Shown here: positions 54,974 to 64,000 of the stretch, in pieces | How positions within the stretch are numbered: position 1 is the first letter of the stretch | Layout of the letters: the number at the start of each line of letters is the position of its first letter | Assembly: GCA_040437565.1 (NCBI GenBank) | Contig: JBDOQK010000013.1 | Span: forward strand, 186,001-250,000 | Direction of reading: 5' to 3' | DNA from: Albugo candida | Taxonomy: Eukaryota > Oomycota > Peronosporomycetes > Albuginales | DNA length: 64,000 nt | The notes under the pieces: model-generated | What the model was told of the DNA's origin: nothing | The model's database searches: none | The model's input: the letters and a program-made list of their open reading frames with translations, nothing else | Translations under genes and position numbers: made by a program

Positions 54974-55891
54974 ATGGACCTAGCAATTCGCGTCAATGTC
55001 CGATACGCAGCGCCCCCCAACTCTCAAATCAAGGACGCTCTTCGTTTGTTCAAGAGTCCGCGCTGGGTTCAGTCGATCATCCGCTACATTATCCCGCAGC
55101 TCAATAGCGTTTCTCCAGTATCAGGAAGTGTTTTGGAGTCATTGAAGAAGCATCGAATTTCTTCGCGACCAGAAAAATGCGACTGCAAGATCAGAAACGG
55201 TCAAGAACAACCATGTGGGTGTGAAGCTGCAAAGTCATGCGTGATCTGCATGGAAGCAATCGAGACAACTTCTCTAGAGCTTCCTTGTAAGCACCAATTT
55301 CATGAACATTGCATAGAACCATGGCTGAAGATGCATAGCACGTGTCCTACTTGCCGGGCACAGCTTCCAACAGAGCCCTGTACAAATTACAGTGTGTATG
55401 CCATCAATACAACGATCATATTGCAGCAATCTCAGGCCAGGTTACCGACCGCCGAGCTTCTAGAATTATCAGCCAGTAATCAAATCATTAGAGCCGTGGT
55501 AAATGCACGAGTGCGTCGTCGAAGCATTCCTGAAAGCAATTCCCAAGCAACTCCAGTCGCTTCCAGTGAACCAACTCTTACATCTACATACATGGATCCA
55601 ATGAACTTGTCTCGCTCTTCTCCAGTTCCTCTTCCGGATAATTTGTTGACGACTGAAGTAATAGTTCCTTGTTCAAGTGAGATTTCAGCCGGAGCTACCT
55701 CCGTTCACAATGTAAGACCGCCCGAAACTTCTCTTCCGAATTCTGAGACGCATGAATGGACCATTACAGAGCCAATCGTTCCAACATTTTCACGGCATTC
55801 TTCTAGAAGACGATATCGTGACGACGATGAAGAAACCCCATTTCACAAGCGTCAACGAATGGACGAAGAGCAACATAATATCACTGTCTGA
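54974..55891 (+). CDS. RING-H2 E3 ubiquitin ligase, 305 aa
   Basis: A single exon. The RING-H2 finger is at about residues 89-127: CVICMEAIE, LPCKHQFHEHCIEPWL, CPTCRAQL. All eight zinc ligands (C3H2C3) are present. A Cys-rich stretch (CDCKIRNGQEQPCGCE) precedes it. The C-terminal half is Ser/Thr/Pro-rich and ends in a basic, probably nuclear-localising patch (SSRRRYRDDDEE, HKRQR). There is no membrane segment. It should pass ubiquitin from an E2 to an unknown target, possibly in the nucleus. Confidence 0.88.
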   Translation: MDLAIRVNVRYAAPPNSQIKDALRLFKSPRWVQSIIRYIIPQLNSVSPVSGSVLESLKKHRISSRPEKCDCKIRNGQEQPCGCEAAKSCVICMEAIETTSLELPCKHQFHEHCIEPWLKMHSTCPTCRAQLPTEPCTNYSVYAINTTIILQQSQARLPTAELLELSASNQIIRAVVNARVRRRSIPESNSQATPVASSEPTLTSTYMDPMNLSRSSPVPLPDNLLTTEVIVPCSSEISAGATSVHNVRPPETSLPNSETHEWTITEPIVPTFSRHSSRRRYRDDDEETPFHKRQRMDEEQHNITV

Positions 55892-56288
55892 AAGAACACA
55901 TTGACTTAGAAATATAAACTATTACTTGTGAATAATTCTGGCTCCGGCTATCAACCCTTACTTCCTTTGCATATGTCAATATGCCCCACTCGCTCGCATT
56001 ATTCAGATTGTCTCTACCCTTTGACATTTGTCCGCTACATAAACCACTGACTTACATGCGCCTCAGAATTTGGAAGAAAAATTTTCGGGCTGTGTTCATT
56101 GAAAATATTCTGCTTTCAGGCTATCCAAATGTTGGACATTTCTAGTCACAATGTTGCTTGATCATGTCTCCGTTCCGATTGAAAATATTTACAAAGGAAA
56201 TGAATGAGTGGGATTTTGGTCAAATTACGAAACAAAATAGAGTTGTTAATAAGTACAATAATTACAGCTCCCTTTCACTACTCAAATG
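55892..56288. other. 3' intergenic region
   Basis: Shared 3' flank of the convergent RING and protease genes; AT-rich, nothing else seen. Confidence 0.5.
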
Positions 56289-58733
56289 TCATTTAGAGCA
56301 CATTTGCTTTCCTGTTTGCGAGGAGCACAGACCACCTTTAAACGAGTTGGAGGATGTCATGCTGAATGAAGAACCAGCTCTGATGGTGGCACGATAGTTG
56401 CCCGAATTCGTTGGGATGCCACATGAAGAAGGCGTTAACGAGTCCGTCGATGTGGTCGATAATTGACGGACGGCGTCTGATAAAGTAAGTGGATACCGTC
56501 CGACTACGAGCACATAGCTGCCTTTGGGAAGGCTCAATGAGATATATGGATCACGAAAACTGATGGAAGTTCTATTGTTCCGATTTTTCAAAAAATTCTC
56601 ATCGTCATCGGCTGCTGTGATTACATTTCCCATTGACAGTCCACTAGCTTCCTTCTTGAACAAAAATACCACTGGATCAATGTAAGATGCAGTACAGAAA
56701 CCATTCACGTTGATAAAATTGAACCCATCTGCGCTAGCGTAACTCACAATTTCAATGTTGACGCGCCCAAAACCTGAAGTAGTAAAAGGAATTGTATCAA
56801 CTGATACAGATACTCCCGGCTTGCGGATAATTGAACCGGGCACTGCCGCCTTATATGAAACACTCCTTTCTTTGTGATAAGAGCAAAGTGAGTATGGCTG
56901 AAATGTGGAGGTGAGCTGACATTGACTACCAATATATGAACCAGGCGATTCCGCCGAAAAGGGGGCAGAAGTCCCTGTTGCTTTCATTGTGACACGATAA
57001 CTCCCGTAATTGGATATTTTCTCGCCACAAACTCGAGGTGTTGCGGACAAAGTTGTTTGCTTCGTGATCGCAGCATTTACGTCGAGTGGTGAGGTACCGA
57101 CTGCCAGGCGATATGTTCCAGCTGATAACGGCATTGAGAGAAATGAGTCTTTAGAGCTGATCGACCCATCCTCTCTCCCAACACCATCCGGAGCGTCGTC
57201 ATTTGATGCTATGACACCGTTTGCATCGATAAATCCGCCATTTAGGCGGAATAATATAAGACTGGAATCGATGTATCCTGCGTTGCAGTCGCCATTGACA
57301 TCCGCAAATACATTATTCCCGTAACTTTCCACTGATAAAACATCAATTGATATCGTGACGTCGCTCCTCACCGTAAAATCAATATAATCGACTGATGTGC
57401 TTCTTGCGGTGGCGAAGAGCGTTCCATCAACGACTTTAACCACAGTTTCTGTGGGTGGGGATTGTGCTGCTGCTGATATCACTGGGCTGGTTGTTGCAGG
57501 AATTGGCGAAGTAACTGGCGAACTGATTGTCGACAAAGAGCAAGGAGGAAGGAGACTCTGTGCTTGTAAATCATCCACAATTTTGTAAATATTAATAGCT
57601 GTGTTCGGACAGCCTCCGCAATGATGAAGTGCCACAACAGAATTGTCTGACCAAGCAATCACAGGAGATCCGGAAGATCCACCTTGTGTGTCCAGAGAAT
57701 ACGCGACCTGATCGACCGCACATCCACCAGCAGTCAGCGATTCTACACTTCCATATCCATTGTCAGTTTTCATCGAAACACGAGTACCCCATCCAGCTGG
57801 ATTTTGAGGTATATAAATTCTTTCATTAAGAACTGCTCCAGTTGGACGAAGCTTGAGATATCCAAATGAGACAGAAGGATTATTCGGAAGGAGGACAAGT
57901 GTATAATCCAGTTCCGAAGAAGTTCTAATCAGCGTAGCTGAAGTAGCTACAATCGTACCGGGGCATCCATAAGGTATCGCACAATTCGTGGCGCACTCGG
58001 TCGCTTGGGCTTTGACTTCAAATTGAGAATTACTCGCGTCTTCTTGTGTCCCAATACAGTGATTATTCGTAATAACATGCCCCTGACAGCCAACTAGCCA
58101 GCCCGTACAAAAAAAGCTCCCTGAGGATTTGTGTATGAGCAAACGAATGATTGAATTTGTCGATTCTGCTATGTTTGGATAGGCTTTAAAGCAAGAAGCC
58201 TCCCGTGAATCGTCTGCACCGCACACTTCTTCATGACTCGATAACTCTAAAGCGGCTGACTGCGCCAGAAAATGGTAATCTTTGATCTGAAATCCAACGC
58301 ATCGACTTGTGCTGGGAGCGGGGTGTACACCTCGAGACGGCGAAAATAGCTCTATCATTAAAGACGTTGTATACAGAGCTTGAGAGTAGAAGGCACCACT
58401 TGTATTTCGACCAGAGTAAATAAGTGTTCGTTCATCGGAGGCATTTTCGCTATCCCGAATGACTATATAATCGTCCGCCGGAAGATTGAAAGCTGTGAAA
58501 TGTAGCGCAATAAAGTCTGCAAGTACATTTGTAACTTCGTAGCGAAAAACTGGGTCATTTGGTGATATGGATACATTGGTAGCCACAGTGGCGTATGAAG
58601 GGCCGGTGCAACCAACTCCGATATTTGTGCGCTCAATTCCGCTCGTGAGACTCTGGGCATTCAAACTGCTGGTATTAGAGGTTTGTGACCTTGTCAGAAG
58701 AATCCAGGAGCTTAGAACTATAAGATGCATCAT
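56289..58733 (-). CDS. Secreted V8-like (trypsin-fold) serine protease with two repeated C-terminal beta domains
   Basis: A single exon of 814 aa from ATG 58733; an upstream in-frame extension has no ATG. Signal peptide MMHLIVLSSWILLTRSQ. Residues about 75-160 form a beta domain (CUB-like spacing). The protease spans about 200-395: CTGWLVGCQGHVITNNHC with the catalytic His (about 224), ELDYTLVLL with the Asp (about 276), and DTQGGSSGSPVI with the Ser (about 354). All three are present, so it should be active. Two related C-terminal domains follow (about 425-590 and 620-800). Each has a DVNGDCNAGYID / NVNGFCTASYID motif, a VIASNDDA or VITAADDD motif, and an AGTYRLAVG / GSYVLVVGRYPL strand, like the pre-peptidase C-terminal/DVUA0089 type. 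Secreted, probably extracellular protein digestion. Confidence 0.88.
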   Translation of the reverse strand: MMHLIVLSSWILLTRSQTSNTSSLNAQSLTSGIERTNIGVGCTGPSYATVATNVSISPNDPVFRYEVTNVLADFIALHFTAFNLPADDYIVIRDSENASDERTLIYSGRNTSGAFYSQALYTTSLMIELFSPSRGVHPAPSTSRCVGFQIKDYHFLAQSAALELSSHEEVCGADDSREASCFKAYPNIAESTNSIIRLLIHKSSGSFFCTGWLVGCQGHVITNNHCIGTQEDASNSQFEVKAQATECATNCAIPYGCPGTIVATSATLIRTSSELDYTLVLLPNNPSVSFGYLKLRPTGAVLNERIYIPQNPAGWGTRVSMKTDNGYGSVESLTAGGCAVDQVAYSLDTQGGSSGSPVIAWSDNSVVALHHCGGCPNTAINIYKIVDDLQAQSLLPPCSLSTISSPVTSPIPATTSPVISAAAQSPPTETVVKVVDGTLFATARSTSVDYIDFTVRSDVTISIDVLSVESYGNNVFADVNGDCNAGYIDSSLILFRLNGGFIDANGVIASNDDAPDGVGREDGSISSKDSFLSMPLSAGTYRLAVGTSPLDVNAAITKQTTLSATPRVCGEKISNYGSYRVTMKATGTSAPFSAESPGSYIGSQCQLTSTFQPYSLCSYHKERSVSYKAAVPGSIIRKPGVSVSVDTIPFTTSGFGRVNIEIVSYASADGFNFINVNGFCTASYIDPVVFLFKKEASGLSMGNVITAADDDENFLKNRNNRTSISFRDPYISLSLPKGSYVLVVGRYPLTLSDAVRQLSTTSTDSLTPSSCGIPTNSGNYRATIRAGSSFSMTSSNSFKGGLCSSQTGKQMCSK

Positions 58734-59276
58734 TTTAGCAGATGAATATGTGAATGATCGGAAGAAGTACAACGCAAATTGTCAAATGACAAATTCTTTT
58801 CGAATAGGTGGTCCCGATGCACAATCCCATACAATCCAGTGCCTCACGATATGAAATTGGACATCAGTTGGAGTCTTTAATTATATTTTGTTGCGCAAAC
58901 TATCGTGTGAAGCCTTCGGTTTTTTCATAGCGCATACCCAAAAAAACATCACTTTTGTAACCCCTCATTTTACTTAGGCTTTAATGTGAAGAAATTGATC
59001 AACTGGGATCGAGGTGTCTAAATTGCTTGTAAGAAACAGACATCTACGATCCTAAGGCCGTGGCATCTCAAAGCGTGCGCTGAAGCGGAAAAGATCATGA
59101 GATGGCTGCGAGCACAAAAAGTGCTCGTCGACTGAACACGAGTGAGGACAATCATTATAAAAGATTATTGCTGTTTAACAAGCGCCAAGGCTTTGAACGA
59201 ACGCGTGGGTGATTTTATAGAACGGATAGTCACGTTGATCACGATGCCTTTTTACTCAACATGTCAAACACGCAAG
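58734..59276. other. Intergenic between protease and histone H1
   Basis: Protease promoter and H1 3' flank. No ORF or repeat of note. Confidence 0.5.
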
Positions 59277-60056
59277 TTATTTTCCGGCAGTGCTATTTTT
59301 GTTACTTCTCTTCGTTGGTTTCCCCGATTTGTGCTTGGGTACCTTTTTCGATTTTTGCACGCTTTTTGCTTTGGATCGTACGAGTTTCTTTGTTGGGGCT
59401 TTTTTCACCGCAATTTTTTTCTTGGAAGGCATTTTCTTTGCAGATGTTTTCTTGGGTAGCAGTTTGGGTTTCACTTTTTGTTCCTTCTTGTTTTTCTCAC
59501 TAACTTTGACTTTCGAAGATGACTTTGCTTTTTTCTTTTGCTCGGGTGAAAGCTTGTAGAAGCCTTTTTTCATCTCTATAAACTTTCCTTTTTCAACTCC
59601 CATTTGCAGTGCTTTCCTGAGTAAGTGATTCGCGTAATTTGGTTTTTTGCTCGCGACGTATTTAGCAATGGCTTGTCGTGATGATCCATTACGATCTTTG
59701 TACGAGGCAATCGCATCTACCACCAAATCAAAGTGCGATGCACCACTCTCCACAGGATCAACTGGTTTCTTTTTGCCATTCACAACAACTCGTTTGCTTT
59801 TCTTTTCTACAACAATTCTCATCGGTTGTTTCATTTTGGAAGCAGCTGCACTTGCTGCTTGGGTTTTGGCTAAGCGCTTCACAGGTAGTCGAGTTCGCTC
59901 CAACTTTCCTTTTTCAGCGTCAGTTCCTTTTCTACCTTCGATTAGCTTTTCCGTATCGACTTCTTTATCCGATACTACAGTTGTTCGACTGGTTATCTCG
60001 ACAACGCTCTCTTCGACGATCTTCGTCTTCTCTTCGTTATGATCTCCGAATGCCAT
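59277..60056 (-). CDS. Linker histone H1
   Basis: 259 aa from ATG 60056; an upstream extension is open but lacks coding character. The N-terminal tail (about 100 residues) is Lys/Glu/Thr-rich. The winged-helix globular domain is at about 103-178 (SHFDLVVDAIASYKDRNGSS, RQAIAKYVASKK, LLRKALQMGVEKGKF, MKKGFYKLS). The last 80 residues are Lys/Ala/Pro-rich with KKTSAKK-type motifs, as in H1 tails. It binds linker DNA and compacts chromatin. A CCAATC box lies at 60230-60235, about 175 bases upstream. Confidence 0.93.
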   Translation of the reverse strand: MAFGDHNEEKTKIVEESVVEITSRTTVVSDKEVDTEKLIEGRKGTDAEKGKLERTRLPVKRLAKTQAASAAASKMKQPMRIVVEKKSKRVVVNGKKKPVDPVESGASHFDLVVDAIASYKDRNGSSRQAIAKYVASKKPNYANHLLRKALQMGVEKGKFIEMKKGFYKLSPEQKKKAKSSSKVKVSEKNKKEQKVKPKLLPKKTSAKKMPSKKKIAVKKAPTKKLVRSKAKSVQKSKKVPKHKSGKPTKRSNKNSTAGK

Positions 60057-60788
60057 TCTAAGGAATTTATAAAAATGTTTAGCACTTGCGAAAAGCTTAA
60101 GTAATCGGTCGGTTGCTTTTAAGTACCTGTTTGCTTGACAATTTGTGCGACTGCGATTTTGTGAACAAAAGTTCACACTATTATTTCTTTTTGAAAACGA
60201 GGAAAAACAAGCGAAATGACTGGATTCCGCCAATCAAATCACTTAACTCGATACTTAGAAGCACAAGTTGCTCCTTCGAGAGGGGTCGGGCAATTCAAGA
60301 CCCACAACTCCAGCCTCTGAGCAACATAATGAATGGCTTTCACTCAGTGTGTTGTGTACATACTACCAACCAGCCTTATGTCACGACCTACAGACTCTTG
60401 AAATCGTCAGAGTGGAAGTCGAGCTAGACAAATTAATTAGCTATGTAGTGAAAAGTTTGGTGGTACATATATAAATACAATGAATGTAGGAAACATGTAA
60501 AGCAGTTTTGGGTGAAGGAAGACTAACTCGGATGATTGTCGATGGAATCCACATTCGGCGTAAGTGATCATGAATCATAGAAAATCATGGCAGTGCCTTA
60601 AGTATAGGAACAGATTAATTTTTCTTGATAACACTCATATATTATCTTTTAGCAGTGTAAGCAAAATGTATTTTCATAGTGCACGTATTGGACTCAATGC
60701 GAGACAATATTCAGAGATTATTCTCAAAAACTGAAGTCTCGCCTACTATAGTGTAATGTTGTGTCGTATATCGAGTCAAAATGAACAC
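60057..60788. other. H1 promoter and intergenic region to H4
   Basis: The H1 promoter side holds CCAATC (60230) and, on the minus strand, TCATTTCGCTTG, which resembles the oomycete initiator. The rest is AT-rich with no gene. Confidence 0.45.
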
Positions 60789-61816
<1,028 letters not shown>

Positions 61817-62146
61817 GCGAATGCTTTTATAACTGAAGTACCTTTATCTCATATGGAAAACATCGTTGGTCTACATCAGCCATGTGATGAATCGCGATTT
61901 AAATAGCTGCATTTTTTTCATTCTGAATCATCGTTAGGATAATCTGTTATAATACAGATAAAATAAGNNNNNNNNNNNNNNNNNNNNNNNNNNNNNNNNN
62001 NNNNNNNNNNNNNNNNNNNNNNNNNNNNNNNNNNNNNNNNNNNNNNNNNNNNNNNNNNNNNNNNNNNTACAGATAAAATAAGTCGAAAAGTTTTCGATCA
62101 TGATTTCCTCCGGAATACTATATGTAAAATTAACGAAACAGCTCTG
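61817..62146. other. 3' intergenic with a gap-flank duplication, 15 bases (61953-61967 = 62068-62082)
   Basis: TACAGATAAAATAAG stands on both sides of the 100-N gap at 61968; unmerged overlap between convergent H3 and RPA1. Confidence 0.75.
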
Positions 62147-64000
62147 TCAAGTTGCAATGTATTTGCGGATAGCATGCAACAAATCCTTTGATTCCTTCAT
62201 GTAGTCAATTGGCTCCAGATTGACCACGTTCACTTTGACACGCGACTCACCCTGTACATTTTCAGCCTTGATTCGAAGCCGCAATACATAGGACTTGAAT
62301 AGAGCTTCTTTAAAAATTGTTTCGAACAAAGCCGTGTTGGTATCTTTGATCTCTGCTATTTCATCCGCGGTCCGTTTATTCAGAATAACTCGGCCTTGAT
62401 CATTGAAACATGTGACCCAAGAACTTCCTGTGTGGTCCACAATAACCAAAGACATGATATATCTGTTCTCACACGTTTTGTATACCGTTTGACATTTCTC
62501 GCAGCTGTAATTCTGCGCGACATCAGCAATCACTTTCTTATTGCACTTTGTGCATGCTTGGTAGTATAAGCCAGAGTCGTGTTTGATGTAATTAACCGTT
62601 CCTTTAACAGTGATGTAATCTGGCTTTTGATCAAACNNNNNNNNNNNNNNNNNNNNNNNNNNNNNNNNNNNNNNNNNNNNNNNNNNNNNNNNNNNNNNNN
62701 NNNNNNNNNNNNNNNNNNNNNNNNNNNNNNNNNNNNATGTAATCTGGCTTTTGATCAAACCCCAATTGTCTTCCTTTTATGTCCGTCAAATTAGCTCTTT
62801 CAGCGAAAGAGCCGAGAGAGCCACCACCAAATCCACTGGATCCCACACTTAGAGAAGTTGTCTCACTCGTACTACCGCCATTATTGTACCAACTGAGTAG
62901 AAATCCAGCTTCAGAAATCGCTGGATTTACGCTAAAATGGGAGCTAGAGAGGGTTCCGATGGATCGACCGTTGTATTCACTGATGCGGCAACCTTTTATT
63001 GCAAGGACGTTGTTGACCCAGCTTGAGCAGTCTTCTTGAGCTCGATCATTCCATAATGTCACGCGAACTTCCGCCATGGAATCGTCCACAAGAACCAAAT
63101 CTCGCTTGAATAATTGTTTCCCAGCTTTAGAGATGATCTCACTTACAGGCTCAAGTTGTTTTACGACCCCAATCACATCAACATTGGCATCTGCGGGCAA
63201 TTTCTCTAGCATCCCAATTTTTTTAAAATTGTAATTCATCTGTTGAATGCCACGGTCATCAGAGGCCAACGATATCTCCGAGTGCTGATCGAATGTGATC
63301 TCGTAGTCATTGTTCACGGAGGAAAACTTGCGATTGGCCATGCGAATTTTGCCTCCCGAGAAGTAAAATACTTGACCAGGACGCAAAACATCGTAGAATT
63401 TATCTACTGCGTCATTGAACATGGTACCTCGGATTTCTCCACCTTTTGAATCTAGCAAATCAATACTGAATAATTTTCCTTGACCCCGAGCATTTGTCCA
63501 GTTCTTAATTGGGGCGCGATTAGTCACCCTCGCTTTGATAGTCCAGCGCCCACCGGTATACGGGTTCAAACTCTGGATATCTGATAACNNNNNNNNNNNN
63601 NNNNNNNNNNNNNNNNNNNNNNNNNNNNNNNNNNNNNNNNNNNNNNNNNNNNNNNNNNNNNNNNNNNNNNNNNNNNNNNNNNNNNNNNTCATTGAACATG
63701 GTACCTCGGATTTCTCCACCTTTTGAATCTAGCAAATCAATACTGAATAATTTTCCTTGACCCCGAGCATTTGTCCAGTTCTTAATTGGGGCGCGATTAG
63801 TCACCCTCGCTTTGATAGTCCAGCGCCCACCGGTATACGGGTTCAAACTCTGGATATCTGATAACCTGATGTTTGGATCTTCACGAACCACAGAGCCTTT
63901 TTGATTGTTAATTGATGCTCGGCCACCAGCTGCATGCGTCGAAGGTGTCATTTCAGTTCTTGCCTGCTGATGTATACTCATCGATTGTACAGAAGAGGAC
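62147..64000 (-). CDS. RPA1: Replication protein A large subunit, partial (5' end beyond the window)
   Basis: After merging two false duplications the frame from Met 63981 to the stop at 62147 is 477 residues. It stays open to the window edge, so 63981 is probably internal. Present are DNA-binding domain A (IQSLNPYTGGRWTIKARVTN), domain B (ADANVDVIGVVKQLEPV, VRVTLWNDRAQ) and domain C (FDQKPDYITVKGTVNYI with the zinc knuckle CTKCNKK...CEKCQTVY). The N-terminal DBD-F (about 120 residues) is missing and must lie to the right. RPA coats single-stranded DNA in replication and repair. Confidence 0.95.
62613..62760. repeat. Gap-flank duplication, 24 bases (62613-62636 = 62737-62760)
   Basis: It repeats codons for FDQKPDY of RPA1 on both sides of a 100-N gap. 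Merging keeps the frame. Confidence 0.94.
63412..63865. repeat. Gap-flank duplication, 177 bases (63412-63588 = 63689-63865)
   Basis: It repeats part of RPA1 domain A on both sides of a 100-N gap. Merging keeps the frame. Confidence 0.95.

Noticed and set aside
59290-60061. Several long plus-strand ORFs rich in Phe, Leu and Ser
   Set aside because: They are antisense shadows of the Lys-rich histone H1 codons.

Overview
This window is eukaryotic nuclear DNA, most likely from an oomycete (water mould). The genes are dense, and most introns are only about 45-75 bases long with GT..AG ends. The gene set (a FYVE-START lipid-transfer protein, a DAP-decarboxylase-like enzyme, an H4-H3 divergent pair with an oomycete-style initiator, small secreted proteins) fits that group. 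A white-rust (Albugo-like) biotroph is plausible, but the sequence alone does not prove it.

Layout. 1-9.5 kb: a cut gene at the left edge, a converging gene pair that runs into a real assembly gap, then gene-poor DNA with decayed gene pieces and one intact small secreted protein (5133-5672). 9.5-34 kb: a compact block of long genes: a two-fold PLP enzyme fusion, RCL1, SPT6, cytosolic malate dehydrogenase, a glycine-rich membrane-like protein, a 1311-aa secreted protein, FYVE-START, and a cation/Ca2+ exchanger. 34-44.4 kb: gene-poor, repeat-bearing DNA with two further, damaged relatives of the secreted protein, a 171-base inverted repeat, and a decayed copy of the 1.2-kb gene. 44.4-64 kb: a second compact block: DHHC palmitoyltransferase, KA1-like/armadillo protein, an unresolved multi-exon gene, LRR-WW protein, RING-H2 ligase, secreted V8-like protease, histones H1, H4 and H3, and RPA1 running off the right edge.

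Assembly. All 17 gaps are exactly 100 N. At 15 of them the sequence left of the gap is repeated right of it (15 to 1515 bases). These are unmerged contig overlaps, not real duplications or real gaps. Merging each pair restores single open frames for RCL1, the DHHC enzyme, RPA1, the 1311-aa secreted protein and smaller ORFs. Coordinates below span the artefacts.

How the genes relate. SPT6, the histones and RPA1 serve chromatin and DNA maintenance. RCL1 serves ribosome maturation. MDH and the PLP fusion serve metabolism. The exchanger, DHHC, FYVE-START and RING proteins act at membranes or in signalling. The most unusual items are a three-member family of secreted proteins sharing a conserved block directly upstream of the start codon, and a protein that joins two unrelated PLP-enzyme folds.
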